Below are positions 1 through 5,166 of a DNA stretch of 5,166 bases, piece by piece. Location: positions 1 to 5,166 of the forward strand of contig JBFIHZ010000298.1 of assembly GCA_041601535.1 (NCBI GenBank), read 5' to 3'. The notes beneath the pieces are model-generated. The model saw only the letters and a program-made list of their open reading frames with translations, did no database searches and was not told the DNA's origin. A program made the position numbers and the translations under genes. This DNA is from JBFIHZ01 sp041601535 (GTDB taxonomy: Bacteria > Pseudomonadota > Gammaproteobacteria > Xanthomonadales > SZUA-36). Numbering within the stretch: the stretch's first letter is position 1; the number at the start of each line of letters is the position of its first letter.

Positions 1-437
1 CGGGGCCGTGCACCCCCAACGAGGCGGGCATCAGCATGGATGTGGTGCTGGGACTGGGACATTACATTCCGATACTGGGCGTGTGCCTGGGCCATCAATG
101 CATCGGCCAGGCCTTTGGTGGCAAGGTGGTGCGCGCCAAGCGCATCATGCACGGCAAAACCTCGATGATTTATCACCGCAGCCAGGGCGTGTTTGCCGGG
201 CTGCCGCAGCCATTTGAAGCGACGCGCTACCATTCACTGGTGGTGGACAATGAATCGATTCCGGAATGCCTGTCGGTGATGGCCTGGACAGAATTTGACG
301 ACGACCACGAGATCATGGGTTTCAAGCACGTGGAACTGCCGATCCAGGGCGTGCAGTTTCATCCGGAATCCATCCTGACGCGCTGTGGCCACGATCTGTT
401 GCGAAACTTTCTGCAATCCATCAGCAAAACTTACTGA
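1..437 (+). CDS. trpG: Anthranilate synthase component II (glutamine amidotransferase), 5'-truncated
   Basis: This is the glutaminase subunit that releases ammonia from glutamine and passes it to TrpE, which makes anthranilate from chorismate in the cytoplasm. The reading frame is open from base 3, before the first ATG at 36, and its first residues read GPCTPNEAGIS, the conserved oxyanion-side loop of TrpG/PabA proteins. The gene therefore begins left of the window, and the ATG at 36 is an internal Met. About 144 residues are visible of the usual 190-200. The class I amidotransferase triad is complete: the nucleophile Cys in GVCLGHQ (codon 84-86), and His and Glu in VQFHPES (codons 360-362 and 366-368). 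The HGKTS and RYHSLVV blocks are also typical. PabA (folate synthesis) is nearly identical in sequence, and many bacteria use one protein for both roles. Linkage to trpD and trpC favours the trpG name. The next gene starts 15 bases after the stop. Confidence 0.95.
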   Translation, partial: GPCTPNEAGISMDVVLGLGHYIPILGVCLGHQCIGQAFGGKVVRAKRIMHGKTSMIYHRSQGVFAGLPQPFEATRYHSLVVDNESIPECLSVMAWTEFDDDHEIMGFKHVELPIQGVQFHPESILTRCGHDLLRNFLQSISKTY

Positions 438-452
438 ATACGGATTTGATTC

Positions 453-1166
453 ATGACTTACGTTTTTCCTCCTGCGCCACAACCGGTCATTCCGGTGCAC
501 CGTTCCGCGCCCGGCGATGTCACGGACTTTCCCGTTCACCGCATTTATTGTGTCGGGCGAAACTACGCCGCTCACGCACGTGAAATGGGCGCCGATCCGG
601 ACCGTGAGCCGCCGTTCTTCTTCACCAAGCCGGCCGACGCGGTGGCGCTGGCCGGCCTGGCGGATGAACCTCAAATCGTGCCTTTTCCGCCGCGCACGCA
701 AGAGCTGCATCACGAGATTGAACTGGTGGTGGGTTTGCTCAGCGGCGGGGCGAACCTGACGCCGCAGCAGGCGCGCGACAGCGTGTTCGGTTTCGCCGCC
801 GGGCTGGACCTGACGCGGCGCGATCTGCAGCAGCAGGCCAAGGATCACGGCCGTCCATGGGATACCGCCAAGGGATTTGATGCGTCGGCACCCATCGGGC
901 AGATGGCCTCGCTGCAGACCACCGGCTGGCCGCAACGTGGCCGTATCTGGCTGAAGGTCAACGGCGAACTGCGCCAGCAGGGTGATATTGCCGACATGAT
1001 CTGGGATATCGGCGAAATCATCGCCGAGCTGTCCACCCTGTTCGAACTCAGGGCCGGCGATCTGATTTTTACCGGCACGCCGGCCGGCGTGGGCCCGGTG
1101 CAGCCGGGCGATCTGCTGGAAGGTGGCGTGGAGGGCATCGGCGAGCTGGCGGTCAGGATACAATAG
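453..1166 (+). CDS. FAH-family hydrolase, probable fumarylpyruvate hydrolase
   Basis: This 237-residue protein belongs to the fumarylacetoacetate hydrolase (FAH) superfamily, cytoplasmic metal-dependent enzymes that cleave C-C bonds in acylpyruvates. Visible family marks are RIYCVGRNYAAHAREMG (residues 30-46), FFFTKPADA (55-63), the metal-binding acids E88 and E90 in LHHEIEL and D119 in GLDLTRRD, K140 in WDTAKGFD, and the GTPAGVGP loop (208-215). The length suits single-domain members such as fumarylpyruvate hydrolase (NagK type) or E. coli YcgM, and not the roughly 400-residue fumarylacetoacetase of tyrosine breakdown. The product would be fumarate plus pyruvate. Its neighbour four bases downstream is the isomerase expected to make its substrate, which supports the role. 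The start at 453 gives a normal family N terminus; only a weak ribosome site (ACGGA, about 440-444) precedes it. Oxaloacetate tautomerase or another acylpyruvase activity cannot be excluded. Confidence 0.88.
   Translation: MTYVFPPAPQPVIPVHRSAPGDVTDFPVHRIYCVGRNYAAHAREMGADPDREPPFFFTKPADAVALAGLADEPQIVPFPPRTQELHHEIELVVGLLSGGANLTPQQARDSVFGFAAGLDLTRRDLQQQAKDHGRPWDTAKGFDASAPIGQMASLQTTGWPQRGRIWLKVNGELRQQGDIADMIWDIGEIIAELSTLFELRAGDLIFTGTPAGVGPVQPGDLLEGGVEGIGELAVRIQ
1155..1158 (+). promoter_or_regulatory. Probable ribosome binding site of the isomerase gene
   Basis: AGGA lies 12 bases before the ATG at 1171, inside the last codons of the hydrolase gene. It helps choose 1171 over the upstream in-frame ATG at 1123, which would overlap the hydrolase by 44 bases and add 16 residues foreign to the family. 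The spacing is longer than ideal, so translational coupling to the hydrolase gene is also plausible. Confidence 0.45.
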
Positions 1167-1170
1167 CCCG

Positions 1171-1809
1171 ATGAAACTGTATTCCTACTGGCGCAGCTCG
1201 GCGGCCTACCGGGTGCGCATTGCGCTGAACCTGAAGCAGCTGGATTACGAGCAGGTTTTCTGCCAGCTGGCCGAAGGTGAACAACGCCAGCCCGGCTACC
1301 TGGAATTGAACCCGCAGGGTCTGGTGCCGGCCTTGCAACACCAGGATCATGTGCTGGTGCAGTCGCTGGCCATTATTGAATACCTCGACAGCCTGGCGCC
1401 CCAGCCGCGGCTGTTACCGGCTGACCCGCTGGCGCGCGCCCGGGTGAATGCCATGGCGCAAACGGTGGCCTGTGAAGTCCACCCGTTGAACAATTTGCGC
1501 GTGATGCAGTACCTGCGCCAGCAAATGGGGCAGGACGACGCGGCCATCCAGGCCTGGTATGCGCATTGGATTGACCAGGGCTTCAGCGCGCTGGAGCGCT
1601 GGGCCGGGCAGTATTCAGCCAGCGGCGAATACCTGGTGGGCGACAGCGTCAGCCTGGCAGATGTCTGCCTGGTGCCGCAGATGTATAACGCACGGCGCTT
1701 CAGGGTCAGCCTGGAAGCCTACCCGCGGCTGGTGGCGGCAGACGCCCATTTGCAAACCCTGCCGGCCTTTGCCGAGGCGGCACCCGAACGTCAGCCGGAT
1801 GCCATTTGA
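1171..1809 (+). CDS. maiA: Maleylacetoacetate/maleylpyruvate isomerase (zeta-class glutathione transferase)
   Basis: This 212-residue cytoplasmic enzyme uses glutathione to turn a cis ring-cleavage product into the trans form (maleylacetoacetate to fumarylacetoacetate, or maleylpyruvate to fumarylpyruvate). The N-terminal thioredoxin-like domain carries the zeta signature RSSAAYRVRIAL (residues 8-19), the NPQGLVPAL loop (47-55) and QSLAIIEYLD (64-73), which contact glutathione. The helical C-terminal domain has HPLNNLRV (104-111), GFSALE (137-142), YLVGDSVSLADVCLVPQ (154-170) and the terminal RQPDA, all close to zeta enzymes including the human one. The Cys of the eukaryotic SSC motif is Ala11 here; the catalytic Ser9-Ser10 pair is kept, and this change is common in bacteria. 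The length is normal. The start at 1171 gives the usual MKLYSYWRSS opening. Pairing with a short FAH protein suggests maleylpyruvate as substrate, but sequence alone does not settle this. Confidence 0.93.
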   Translation: MKLYSYWRSSAAYRVRIALNLKQLDYEQVFCQLAEGEQRQPGYLELNPQGLVPALQHQDHVLVQSLAIIEYLDSLAPQPRLLPADPLARARVNAMAQTVACEVHPLNNLRVMQYLRQQMGQDDAAIQAWYAHWIDQGFSALERWAGQYSASGEYLVGDSVSLADVCLVPQMYNARRFRVSLEAYPRLVAADAHLQTLPAFAEAAPERQPDAI

Positions 1810-1900
1810 TGGGCCGTCAGGCAGCCGGCGCGGTCTGACCGTTGAGCTAACGCCGTAGCCAATCAGCACGCCTGACCCCGCAGAACACATTGGAAAAGAT
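1810..1900 (+). other. Gap between the isomerase gene and trpD; possible internal transcription signals
   Basis: This is the longest non-coding stretch on the plus strand. It contains an inverted repeat, GTCAG (1816-1820) and CTGAC (1835-1839), around a 14-base GC-rich loop, with no T-run after it, so it is not a convincing terminator. I find no convincing -35/-10 pair. CTGAC recurs at 1872-1876. Directly before trpD the only ribosome-site candidate is GGAAAAG (1892-1898), a weak match lying close to the ATG. The size of the gap leaves room for a separate trpDC promoter, but none is shown. Confidence 0.4.
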
Positions 1901-2911
1901 ATGGAAATAAAGCAAGCCATCAGCAACATCGTTGACCGCATCGACCTGAACGGCGAAGAAATGCGCTCGGTGATGCAGCAGATCATGACGGGCGGGGCCA
2001 CACCGATTCAGATTGGCGGCTTCCTGGCCGGCCTGCGCACCAAGGGAGAAACCGTGGATGAAATCGTCGCCGCGGCCCGGGTCATGCGCGAACTGGCGAT
2101 GCGTATCGAGGTACCAACACGGCACCTGGTGGATACCTGTGGCACCGGCGGTGACAGCAGCAACACCTTCAATGTATCCACCGCCAGTGCCTTCGTGGTG
2201 GCGGCGGCCGGCGGCCGGGTGGCGAAACACGGCAACCGCTCGATGTCGTCGAAATCGGGCAGCGCCGATGTGCTGGAAGCCCTGGGCGTCAACCTGGATA
2301 TTCCCCCGGAGCGGGTGGCGGCCTGCATCGAGGAAATCAACCTGGGCTTCTTGTTTGCGCCGTCCTTTCACAGCGCGGCACGTTATGCCGCGGCGCCGCG
2401 CAAGGAGCTCGGCACCCGTACCCTGTTCAACCTGCTGGGCCCGCTGACCAACCCGGCCGGCGCACCGCACCAGCTGATGGGCGTGTTCGCCGCCCGCTGG
2501 GTGGAGCCGCTGGCCAAGGTGCTGCGCAACCTCGGCAGCAAGCACGTGCTGGTGGTGCATTCCGAAGACGGCCTGGATGAACTCAGCATCAATGCACCCA
2601 GCCACGTGGCCGAAGTGCTGGAAGGGCAGGTGCATACCTTTATGTTCTATCCGCAGGACGTAGGCATCGAAGCGCAATCGCTGGAGCAGGCGCGGGTCAA
2701 CAGCCCGCAGCAATCGGCGCAACTGATCCGGCGGATTTTCGCCGGCGAAACCGGCCCGGCCGCCGACATGGTTGCGCTCAATGCCGGCGCGGCGCTGTAT
2801 GCCGCGGATGTTGCCTCCTCACTGCCGGAAGGCGTGGAAATGGCCCGCGTGGCGCTGGCCAATGGCTCGGTGGCCAAAACCCTTGATGCACTGGTTGAGC
2901 TGACCGCATGA
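1901..2911 (+). CDS. trpD: Anthranilate phosphoribosyltransferase
   Basis: TrpD transfers phosphoribose from PRPP to anthranilate, the second committed step of tryptophan synthesis, in the cytoplasm. The 336-residue length is typical of the stand-alone enzyme. The small helical domain is residues 1-70 or so. The PRPP site is seen in CGTGGD (80-85), NVSTA (91-95) and KHGNRS (109-114); the second metal site is DGLDE (223-227, with D226-E227); the anthranilate-side Arg is R167 in PRKELGTRT, followed by NLLGPLTNPAGAP (177-189). One oddity is the loop at 154-162, which reads PSFHSAARY where relatives usually have a His-His pair followed by AM(K/R); see findings. The start ATG at 1901 gives the usual N terminus and follows a weak GGAAAAG site. 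The stop overlaps the trpC start as ATGA, which implies translational coupling. Confidence 0.97.
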   Translation: MEIKQAISNIVDRIDLNGEEMRSVMQQIMTGGATPIQIGGFLAGLRTKGETVDEIVAAARVMRELAMRIEVPTRHLVDTCGTGGDSSNTFNVSTASAFVVAAAGGRVAKHGNRSMSSKSGSADVLEALGVNLDIPPERVAACIEEINLGFLFAPSFHSAARYAAAPRKELGTRTLFNLLGPLTNPAGAPHQLMGVFAARWVEPLAKVLRNLGSKHVLVVHSEDGLDELSINAPSHVAEVLEGQVHTFMFYPQDVGIEAQSLEQARVNSPQQSAQLIRRIFAGETGPAADMVALNAGAALYAADVASSLPEGVEMARVALANGSVAKTLDALVELTA

Positions 2912-3699
2912 GCAATGTGCTGACACGCATCCTGGCCACCAAGGCCGAGGAAATCGAAGCCGGTCAGGCCGCGGCGCCGCTGCAGGAACTCAAGCAGCAG
3001 GCGCAGGATATGCCGCCTGCGCGTGGCTTCGCCGAACGTCTGGCCGAGCGCGCGGCAAGCGGGCCCGGGGTGATTGCCGAAGTAAAAAAGGCCTCGCCCA
3101 GCAAAGGCGTGATCCGCGCGGACTTCCACCCCGCGGCCATCGCGCGCAGTTATCAGCAGGGCGGCGCCGCTTGCCTGTCGGTGCTGACCGACCGGCAATA
3201 TTTCCAGGGCGATAACTGCTATCTGCAGCAGGCGCGCCAGGCCTGTGATCTACCGGTGTTACGCAAGGATTTTATCTGTGATGAGTGGCAGTTGTACGAG
3301 TCCCGCGTGCTGGGCGCCGACTGCATCCTGCTGATCGTGGCGGCACTCTCGGCGCAGCAACTGCAGCAGCTCGATGGCCGGGCGCGAGAACTGGGCCTGG
3401 ATGTGCTGGTCGAAGTGCATGATGAGGCCGAACTGGAACTGGCATTGGCCACCGGGGCCAGCCTGGTGGGCGTGAACAACCGCGACCTGCGGGATTTCAC
3501 CACCGACCTGGCGGTGAGCGAGCGCTTGCGGCCGCTGATCCCGGATACGCGCCTGATGGTCACCGAAAGTGGCATTCACACAACGGAAGATGTCAGGCGC
3601 ATGCAGCGCTCCGGCATCTCTGCCTTCCTGGTGGGTGAGGCCTTTATGCGCGCGGATGAACCAGGGGCGGCACTGCAGAATTTGTTTTTTCCGGACTGA
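2908..3699 (+). CDS. trpC: Indole-3-glycerol phosphate synthase
   Basis: TrpC closes the pyrrole ring of carboxyphenylamino-deoxyribulose phosphate, releasing CO2 and water to give indole-3-glycerol phosphate. The 263 residues match the monofunctional (beta/alpha)8-barrel enzyme, with no fused TrpF domain. The family blocks are in order: N-terminal helix LTRILATKAEEIEA (5-18), EVKKASPSKG (58-67; E58 and catalytic K60), FHPAAIARSY (73-82), LTDRQYFQG (93-101), LRKDF (118-122; K120, the general acid), VEVH (168-171; E169), VNNRDL (189-194; N190) and TESGI (219-223; E220, S221), with phosphate-binding glycines near LVGEAFM (241-247). All expected catalytic residues are present. The start overlaps the trpD stop by four bases and has little independent ribosome site, so expression probably depends on trpD translation. 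Confidence 0.97.
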   Translation: MSNVLTRILATKAEEIEAGQAAAPLQELKQQAQDMPPARGFAERLAERAASGPGVIAEVKKASPSKGVIRADFHPAAIARSYQQGGAACLSVLTDRQYFQGDNCYLQQARQACDLPVLRKDFICDEWQLYESRVLGADCILLIVAALSAQQLQQLDGRARELGLDVLVEVHDEAELELALATGASLVGVNNRDLRDFTTDLAVSERLRPLIPDTRLMVTESGIHTTEDVRRMQRSGISAFLVGEAFMRADEPGAALQNLFFPD

Positions 3700-3700
3700 C

Positions 3701-3705
3701 GGGAG
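3701..3705 (+). promoter_or_regulatory. Ribosome binding site of the exported-protein gene
   Basis: GGGAG ends seven bases before the ATG at 3713, the best-placed ribosome site in the window. It supports 3713 over the in-frame ATG at 3569, which would lie deep inside trpC and would bury the signal peptide behind a 48-residue extension. Confidence 0.7.
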
Positions 3706-3712
3706 TGGTTTG

Positions 3713-4483
3713 ATGCGTCATACAGCGAGGTTCACATCGATGCTGGCAGCCTGCCTGCTCGGTTGCGGCGTGTTCGCGCTGACCGCACTGGCACAAACCT
3801 TGCCGCCCCAGGCGCAATGGAAAGACCCCTCATCGGTACGCCTGGAGGTGGACTTCCCGGGTAATGGCTACCATGCCAGCTGGCAACTGTTCCGCTGTGA
3901 CTGCGGCGACCTGCTGATTCGCTCCGAGCTGAATATTCCCGGTGACGTGGTACACGGTGAAATCCTGCTGGTAGATAACCGCGCGGTGCTGATGCGCGGC
4001 TACGATGAAGAGCAGGCCGAACAGATTTCCGTGGACGCGCCCGCCCTGATGATGCAGCTGGCGCTGCGCCTGCTGGAACGCGCGGCGCCGAATGGGCCAG
4101 CCGCCATCAGCCAGCGCGAGTCAGTGGCGGTGGCCGATGCCATCAATTACATCAACCTGGATACCGGCTCGGCGGTGGGTGGATTTCCTCCACCCTGGTC
4201 GGTCAAGGGTGAAATCTGGCCGGTGGCGGATAGCCAGCGCCGCTTTGACCTGAAGTTCCAGTTCAACACCGGGGGTGCCGCCGGCACCGCCGCGCAGCAG
4301 GGTGACATGCGGCTGGCCGGAACGGCCGAGTTTGCCGCAGCCCGGTTTCCAGTGGCCAGTGACGACAGCCTGGAAGGCTGGACGCTGTCCTGGCGGGACG
4401 AGCAGGATGCGCTGGCCGGGCGTAAGGCAGCCGGTGGTTCACTGGGTGAGTTTCGCCAACTGCTGAAGAAAACGAAACCCTGA
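3713..4483 (+). CDS. Exported protein of unknown function
   Basis: I do not recognise a family for this 256-residue protein. Residues 1-27 look like a Sec signal peptide: basic start (R2, R6), hydrophobic core about 10-24, and an A-L-A site before Q28. The mature part would be periplasmic or secreted. It has beta-rich stretches (42-48 RLEVDF, 56-60, 178-184 FDLKFQF), an RCDCGD motif at 61-66 containing the only two cysteines of the mature protein, a helical middle (110-124, MMQLALRLLERA), a proline-glycine turn GGFPPPW (156-162), and a basic tail ending KKTKP. No transmembrane segment is seen apart from the signal. It starts 13 bases after the trpC stop with a good ribosome site, so co-transcription with trpDC is likely, yet nothing ties it to tryptophan synthesis. 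Base composition and codon use resemble the neighbours. Lipoprotein processing at C14 or C18 is a less likely alternative. Confidence 0.85.
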   Translation: MRHTARFTSMLAACLLGCGVFALTALAQTLPPQAQWKDPSSVRLEVDFPGNGYHASWQLFRCDCGDLLIRSELNIPGDVVHGEILLVDNRAVLMRGYDEEQAEQISVDAPALMMQLALRLLERAAPNGPAAISQRESVAVADAINYINLDTGSAVGGFPPPWSVKGEIWPVADSQRRFDLKFQFNTGGAAGTAAQQGDMRLAGTAEFAAARFPVASDDSLEGWTLSWRDEQDALAGRKAAGGSLGEFRQLLKKTKP

Positions 4484-4494
4484 CAGCACCTGTC
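4482..4494 (-). terminator. coq7: Weak candidate terminator for coq7
   Basis: A perfect five-base stem, GACAG and CTGTC with a three-base loop, overlaps the stop codon of the exported-protein gene. Read on the minus strand it lies 47 bases beyond the coq7 stop and is followed, after a short AGGG spacer, by a T-rich run (GTTTCGTTTTCTTC). That order fits a weak intrinsic terminator for coq7. On the plus strand no T-run follows it. The stem is short, so this is tentative. Confidence 0.25.
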
Positions 4495-4520
4495 GCCCAG
4501 GCCGCGTAGGGCTCCGGATT

Positions 4521-4540
4521 CCAGGCCAGATCAGGCCGGG
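4521..4540. repeat. Imperfect inverted repeat between convergent genes
   Basis: In the 58-base gap between the convergent genes, GGCC (4524-4527) and GGCC (4534-4537) flank AGATCA, and an outer CC/GG pair extends the stem past one A-G mismatch. Because it is symmetric it could fold in transcripts from either side, but no T-run follows on either strand. CAGGCC occurs three times nearby (4498, 4522, 4532). A role in ending or stabilising the converging transcripts is only a guess. Confidence 0.25.
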
Positions 4541-4541
4541 C

Positions 4542-5166
4542 TCAGAAGCGGTAAGCCAGTGCCTTCATGATGCCGGAGGTAAACGCCATGGCAGAGCGCA
4601 ATGGCCGTGGCAACTGCCGCCCGCCCGCCTGTTCCGCCATGCGCGCGTGTTCCGCTTCATCGGTTTTCATCTGGTCGAGTATCGCCTGGCTGCGCAGATC
4701 CTGCTGCGGCAGCCGTTCCAGGTGCTGCTGCAGATGCGCTTCCACCTGGATTTCGGTTTCGCGCACAAAACCCAGGCTCCAGCGGTCTCCGGCCAGGCCG
4801 GCTGCCGCACCGATGGCGAAAGAGCCTGCATACCACAGGGGGTTCAGCCAGCTGGTGTGGCTGCCCAGCTCCTCCAGCCGGCTTTCACACCAGGCCAGGT
4901 GGTCGATTTCCTCATCCGCCGCCTGTTGCATGGCCTGGCGCACCGCATCGTCGCGCGCGGTGGCCGCCTGGCCGGCGTACAGCGCCTGTGCGCATATTTC
5001 TCCGGCATGATTGACCCGCATCAGGCCGGCCGCGTGCAGGCGCTCGTCATCGGCCAGTTCAGGCTGTGGCAGTTCACCCGCCGGGTTGGGGCGCTGCGCA
5101 TCGGGCGCAATGCCGGCGGAAAGCCGCACGGCATCGTCGATACGGATGAGTAAACGGTCCAGGGGA
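4542..5166 (-). CDS. coq7: 2-polyprenyl-3-methyl-6-methoxy-1,4-benzoquinone monooxygenase (Coq7), start outside the window
   Basis: Coq7 is a membrane-associated di-iron hydroxylase that carries out the penultimate step of ubiquinone synthesis. The frame stays open past the GTG at 5129 to the window edge, and these extra codons read PLDRLLIRIDDA, the conserved Coq7 N terminus, so the true start lies right of base 5166. About 207 residues are visible of the usual 210-215, so only a few are missing. Counting from that Pro, the six iron ligands are all present: E56 (NHAGE), E86 and H89 (EEIDH), E138 (RETE), E170 and H173 (EAEH). The stretch LNPLWYAGSFAIGAAAGLAGDRWSLGF (107-133, named here in part: NPLWYAGSFAIG) is the hydrophobic membrane and quinone-binding region, and the protein ends in the typical ALAYRF. 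It converges on the exported-protein gene with 58 bases between them. Confidence 0.96.
   Translation of the reverse strand, partial: PLDRLLIRIDDAVRLSAGIAPDAQRPNPAGELPQPELADDERLHAAGLMRVNHAGEICAQALYAGQAATARDDAVRQAMQQAADEEIDHLAWCESRLEELGSHTSWLNPLWYAGSFAIGAAAGLAGDRWSLGFVRETEIQVEAHLQQHLERLPQQDLRSQAILDQMKTDEAEHARMAEQAGGRQLPRPLRSAMAFTSGIMKALAYRF

Noticed and set aside
234..1163. A 309-codon open frame on the minus strand opposite trpG and the hydrolase gene
   Set aside because: It lies antisense to two well-identified genes, its translation is rich in Arg, Gln and His with no recognisable motif, and such long shadows are common in GC-rich coding DNA.
1123..1170. An upstream in-frame ATG as the isomerase start
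   Set aside because: It would overlap the hydrolase gene by 44 bases and add residues not seen in zeta-class enzymes; 1171 gives the standard N terminus.
1816..1839. GTCAG/CTGAC inverted repeat as a terminator after the isomerase gene
   Set aside because: The stem is five bases with a 14-base loop and no T-run follows, so intrinsic termination is not supported.
1832..1862. A tRNA-like stretch on the minus strand (TTAGCTCAACGGTCAGA resembles a D arm)
   Set aside because: The D stem does not close, no anticodon stem or CCA-side acceptor stem can be formed at the right distance, and the 3' part would fall inside the isomerase gene.
1847..2722. A 291-codon open frame on the minus strand opposite trpD
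   Set aside because: It is antisense to a complete trpD whose motifs are all intact, and shows the same His- and Arg-rich shadow composition with no family resemblance.
4647..5153. A plus-strand open frame of 168 codons opposite coq7, with two more overlapping it
   Set aside because: Coq7 on the minus strand has every iron ligand and runs to the window edge; the plus-strand frames have no motif.

Overview
The window looks like chromosomal DNA of a high-GC gammaproteobacterium, broadly Pseudomonas- or Alcanivorax-like. The evidence is the base composition, the gammaproteobacterial style of the Coq7 protein, and a trpG-D-C cluster lying near coq7. The genus cannot be fixed from this sequence. 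I see no tRNA, rRNA, CRISPR array, insertion sequence or phage-like gene.

Layout, left to right. Bases 1-437 hold the C-terminal three quarters of trpG, the glutamine amidotransferase subunit of anthranilate synthase; its start lies left of the window. Two genes with a different theme follow on the same strand and close together: a short fumarylacetoacetate-hydrolase-family enzyme (453-1166), best read as fumarylpyruvate hydrolase, and a zeta-class glutathione transferase (1171-1809), a maleylacetoacetate or maleylpyruvate isomerase. After a 91-base gap, tryptophan synthesis resumes with trpD (1901-2911) and trpC (2908-3699), which overlap by four bases. A gene for an unrecognised exported protein (3713-4483) follows trpC by 13 bases and probably shares its transcript. 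On the opposite strand, coq7 (ubiquinone hydroxylase) converges on it from the right edge and is cut by the window end.

How the genes work together. TrpG supplies ammonia for making anthranilate from chorismate, TrpD adds the phosphoribosyl group, and TrpC closes the indole ring. The isomerase and the hydrolase would form consecutive last steps of a ring-cleavage pathway: maleylpyruvate to fumarylpyruvate, then to fumarate and pyruvate. This is the gentisate route, or its homogentisate analogue. The ring-opening dioxygenase is not in the window. A two-gene catabolic module sitting between trpG and trpD is the most unusual feature here.

Most of the window is well-known housekeeping metabolism. 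I do not see clear evidence of a new biological system. The points most worth a second look are the interrupted trp operon, the unknown exported protein with a lone CxC pair, and a variant active-site loop in TrpD.
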